NCBI GenBank assembly: GCA_029288515.1
Contig: JARIHB010000169.1
Location: 1-6,889, forward strand
Source: Candidatus Saccharimonadota bacterium
Lineage (GTDB): Bacteria; Patescibacteriota; Saccharimonadia; Saccharimonadales; UBA4665
Reading direction: 5' to 3'
Length of the DNA: 6,889 nt
Shown here: piece by piece, positions 4,896 to 6,889 of the stretch
Position numbering within the stretch: position 1 is the stretch's first letter
How the letters are laid out: the number at the start of each line of letters is the position of its first letter
The notes under the pieces: model-generated
Told to the model about the DNA's origin: nothing
The model's database searches: none
The model's input: only the letters and a program-made list of their open reading frames with translations
Translations under genes and position numbers: made by a program

Positions 4896-6851
4896 TTATT
4901 CAAGTGTTACCACTACCCATACCAAACCGTCACTATCCGGCTTGCCGAGTGCTTTGCCGATAATCGTGCCGGCAGCTGGGGCCGTAGGCTTGCCAGCACT
5001 TCCCTCTTCGGCGGCACTGGCCAATAGGTCACCGGCCTGCACCGGCGCGCCAGGCACCACGCGGACCTGCACGGTACCGCCGATGGCGACCTCAATAGTA
5101 TCGCCGGCTTGCTGTGCAGCCGTAACAGCCACACCGATAACTTTGGTATCAGCCACTGTGGTTGTGGTTGTAACCTGTCCTTCGTGTGCGGCATCAATGG
5201 TAACCACGTCACCAGCATGGACCGGCGTAGACGCCACAAACCGTTTAGTAATCGCGTTGCGGCTCTGGCCAGTACCTTGGAACTGGATGTCGCCGCCAAT
5301 CTTAGCTGAGCCGTTTACAGTGATATCCTGGGCAGTCATCGTGCCGACAACCAACTGCTTGATGGTTGCTATACCGGAAACTGTCAGATTGTCTGTTGTG
5401 GTTGTGCCGGATATGTTGAGGTCGCCTGACACCGACGTTGTCCCTTGAAGAGTATTGTTGGCGGCAATATTACTGTTCGGATCAGCCCATGTCAGATTAG
5501 CAAATGTCATAACCATGCCCTCGGCGTCCGGTTTGCCGGCGTTAAAGCCTTCAAGTGCCTTGCCGATCATCTGGCCGGGCTGCGTTGCCTTCATGGCCAC
5601 ACCTGGCGTGCTCGATGTAGTAAGATAGTCGCCCGGCTCAATCGGCCCGTTTTCCATCGACACCCGTACCGGCACGCGGCCGTTTAAGGCCAGCAGTACC
5701 ATCTTGTTGCCAGCACTGTTTCCGGCCGCCTTAGGATCGCCCAGCACCATGCCTGGTTCGGTCGAAACAATACCCATGGCCTTGCTGTCATATGTTTTGC
5801 CCGTCTTTTGCACGCCAGCCTCCAGGCTGCCGTCAACTGCTACGACAGTACCCGGGGCAATGGTGTTGTCCTTAGTGTAGTAGGCTTCAGCAACGTCAGC
5901 GCCGGTCATCTTGAAGGCAATCATGTAGGAGCCGCCATGCACGATGGTGTTCACTGCCGTGGCTGTGTCCTGTGCCCAGCGGAGACGGAACGTACCGGCG
6001 GTACCGGCGGTTTTTACCGTGCCATACATGAAGTACGGATGATCGACGGTATCGGTGTGCGTGTGTGACGACGATGCGCCACAAGTAGATTGTGGGTTCT
6101 GAATACCCTCCCACAGGTCGTCCGATACTGTAGCACAGGTTGCACCAGCTGGCGCTGTAAAGGTGTCTTTGAAGTCTGCCGTCGTGTTACTCTTTACCGT
6201 ACCGTAAATCTGGAATCCCCAGGTTTCGTTGGCGCCGACGCTAAAGAAGAAGTCGTCGTCGTCCTGGAACGTTGCGCTGTTGTTGACCGTCTCGTCACTT
6301 GTCTTGTATATCGTCACCGATGCCCGGTCGGTGCCGCACGAGAACGTCTTAGTGGTGGTATCCCACAGCAACTTGGAGTTCTGGGCGTCACAGTCTGTCA
6401 GGCCGGCGCCAGTTAAGGTGTCGACACTCAAGCCGCCGGTGACCGTAGTAAGGCCGTTCAGGCCAATGCCGCCGCTACCGCCATTAATCGTAGTGGTACT
6501 GGTACTGTTTGTCGAACCGAGACTTACAGTCTGGGCAGCACCGGTTGAGTTAGCGATATTTACCGTTGAAGCAGTGGCGGTTGAACCGGTGATACCGACG
6601 TTGACCGTTGGCGAGGAAGTATTAACGCTCAACACGGTCGTGGTGCCGGCGGCATTCTGCACCCGGAAGGCGTTGGCGCTGTCTTGAGCATTTTTAACCA
6701 GAACCGCGCCGGCAGTACCACTGCCGGTAGCAGCACCGCCTTGCAGCACCACATTACCACCAGCATTATTGCCGCTGCCGCCAGCTGCGCCGCCGGCTAA
6801 CGTCAATGCGCCGCCAGCGCTGCCCGTGCTTGCCGAAGCACCGGCCCCGGC
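4896..6851 (-). CDS. Large beta-repeat surface / tail-fibre-like protein, 5' partial
   Basis: About 651 genuine C-terminal residues. Numbering here counts from the spurious GTG at 6881, so real residues begin at Ala11. Residues 11-150 are Gly/Ser/Ala/Thr-rich short beta repeats (GGALTLAGGAAGGS, GGNVVLQGGAATGS, STVNIANSTGAAQTVS), typical of surface fibres. Residues 186-325 look like a jelly-roll-type domain, with DDDDFFF, aromatic strands and HTHTD (273-277). The only four genuine cysteines form two pairs 18 residues apart (164/182 and 249/267). Residues 327-465 form a module starting GADVAEAYY and including GIVSTEPGMVLGD, GRVPVRV and MIGKALEGF. It resembles the C-terminal, sometimes self-cleaving (peptidase G2-like) ends of phage tail appendages and CPR surface proteins. 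After more short repeats, residues 552-661 repeat the module in diverged form. No membrane anchor or sorting signal is visible. It could be a phage fibre, but no other phage gene is present. The N-terminus is missing: the contig ends in adapter. Confidence 0.85.
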   Translation of the reverse strand, partial: AGAGASASTGSAGGALTLAGGAAGGSGNNAGGNVVLQGGAATGSGTAGAVLVKNAQDSANAFRVQNAAGTTTVLSVNTSSPTVNVGITGSTATASTVNIANSTGAAQTVSLGSTNSTSTTTINGGSGGIGLNGLTTVTGGLSVDTLTGAGLTDCDAQNSKLLWDTTTKTFSCGTDRASVTIYKTSDETVNNSATFQDDDDFFFSVGANETWGFQIYGTVKSNTTADFKDTFTAPAGATCATVSDDLWEGIQNPQSTCGASSSHTHTDTVDHPYFMYGTVKTAGTAGTFRLRWAQDTATAVNTIVHGGSYMIAFKMTGADVAEAYYTKDNTIAPGTVVAVDGSLEAGVQKTGKTYDSKAMGIVSTEPGMVLGDPKAAGNSAGNKMVLLALNGRVPVRVSMENGPIEPGDYLTTSSTPGVAMKATQPGQMIGKALEGFNAGKPDAEGMVMTFANLTWADPNSNIAANNTLQGTTSVSGDLNISGTTTTDNLTVSGIATIKQLVVGTMTAQDITVNGSAKIGGDIQFQGTGQSRNAITKRFVASTPVHAGDVVTIDAAHEGQVTTTTTVADTKVIGVAVTAAQQAGDTIEVAIGGTVQVRVVPGAPVQAGDLLASAAEEGSAGKPTAPAAGTIIGKALGKPDSDGLVWVVVTLE

Positions 6852-6852
6852 C

Positions 6853-6889
6853 CTGTCTCTTATACACATCTCCGAGCCCACGAGACGGA
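6853..6889. other. Illumina Nextera transposase adapter (sequencing artefact)
   Basis: Bases 6853-6871 are the exact 19-bp Tn5 mosaic end (CTGTCTCTTATACACATCT). They are followed at 6872-6886 by CCGAGCCCACGAGAC, the Nextera read-2 adapter, and by three bases (gga) that would be the beginning of the i7 index. This is not genomic DNA. Read on the minus strand it encodes GSEMCIRDR, a known hallmark of adapter-contaminated protein predictions, and supplies the false GTG start at 6879-6881. Genomic sequence ends at 6852. Confidence 0.98.

Noticed and set aside
4861..5448. A 195-codon plus-strand open frame opposite the surface protein gene
   Set aside because: Its translation is low-complexity Ala/Val/Pro/Thr/Ser-rich, the antisense shadow of a Gly/Thr/Val-rich gene. 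The minus strand has recognisable domains in this interval, and the plus frame has none.
5992..6009. Tandem 9-bp repeat GTACCGGCG
   Set aside because: Two copies only. It encodes the TAGTAG stretch of the low-complexity surface protein and has no sign of being a regulatory iteron.
4896..6851. A prophage tail module
   Set aside because: The protein resembles tail fibres, but the neighbours are cellular envelope and translation genes with no capsid, terminase, integrase, holin or lysin. The upstream side is cut off by the contig end, so a phage origin cannot be fully excluded.

Overview
The window reads as the end of a metagenomic contig from a small-genome bacterium of the Patescibacteria (Candidate Phyla Radiation), most likely a Saccharibacteria (TM7)-type organism. 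This placement is an inference. It rests on the overall look of the proteins: an LCP protein with a long proline/arginine-rich cytoplasmic tail, a polytopic membrane protein of a kind I associate with this group, an HtrA with a Ser/Thr/Ala-rich N-terminal tail, and a very large Gly/Ser/Thr-rich beta-repeat surface protein. No 16S or ribosomal marker is present. The standard genetic code fits: TAA, TAG and TGA all appear as terminators.

Layout. Plus strand, 1-974: the last 45 codons of peptide chain release factor 1 (prfA), then prmC, which methylates release factors on the GGQ glutamine. This is the widespread prfA-prmC translation-termination pair. Minus strand, 4790 down to 971: a compact three-gene cell-envelope operon made of an LCP (LytR-CpsA-Psr) glycopolymer transferase, an uncharacterised polytopic membrane protein whose start lies inside the LCP gene, and a membrane-anchored HtrA protease with one PDZ domain. 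A good sigma70-like promoter (TTTACG, 17-nt spacer, TATACT) stands directly before the LCP gene. The prmC and htrA genes converge and their stop codons overlap. Minus strand, 6851 down to 4896: the C-terminal ~650 residues of a large beta-structured, probably extracellular protein. It carries a Gly-rich repeat region, two Cys pairs with identical spacing, a C-terminal module resembling those at the end of phage tail appendages, and a second diverged copy of that module.

The last 37 bases (6853-6889) are not biological. They are Illumina Nextera transposase adapter with the first bases of an index. The apparent N-terminus of the last protein (MGSEMCIRDR) is translated adapter, so that gene is truncated and its real start is outside the window.

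Taken together, the minus strand encodes envelope and surface biology: attachment of glycopolymers to the wall, surface protein quality control, and a giant surface fibre-like protein. I see no tRNA, rRNA, CRISPR array, insertion sequence or riboswitch. No stretch over about 110 bases lacks a gene.
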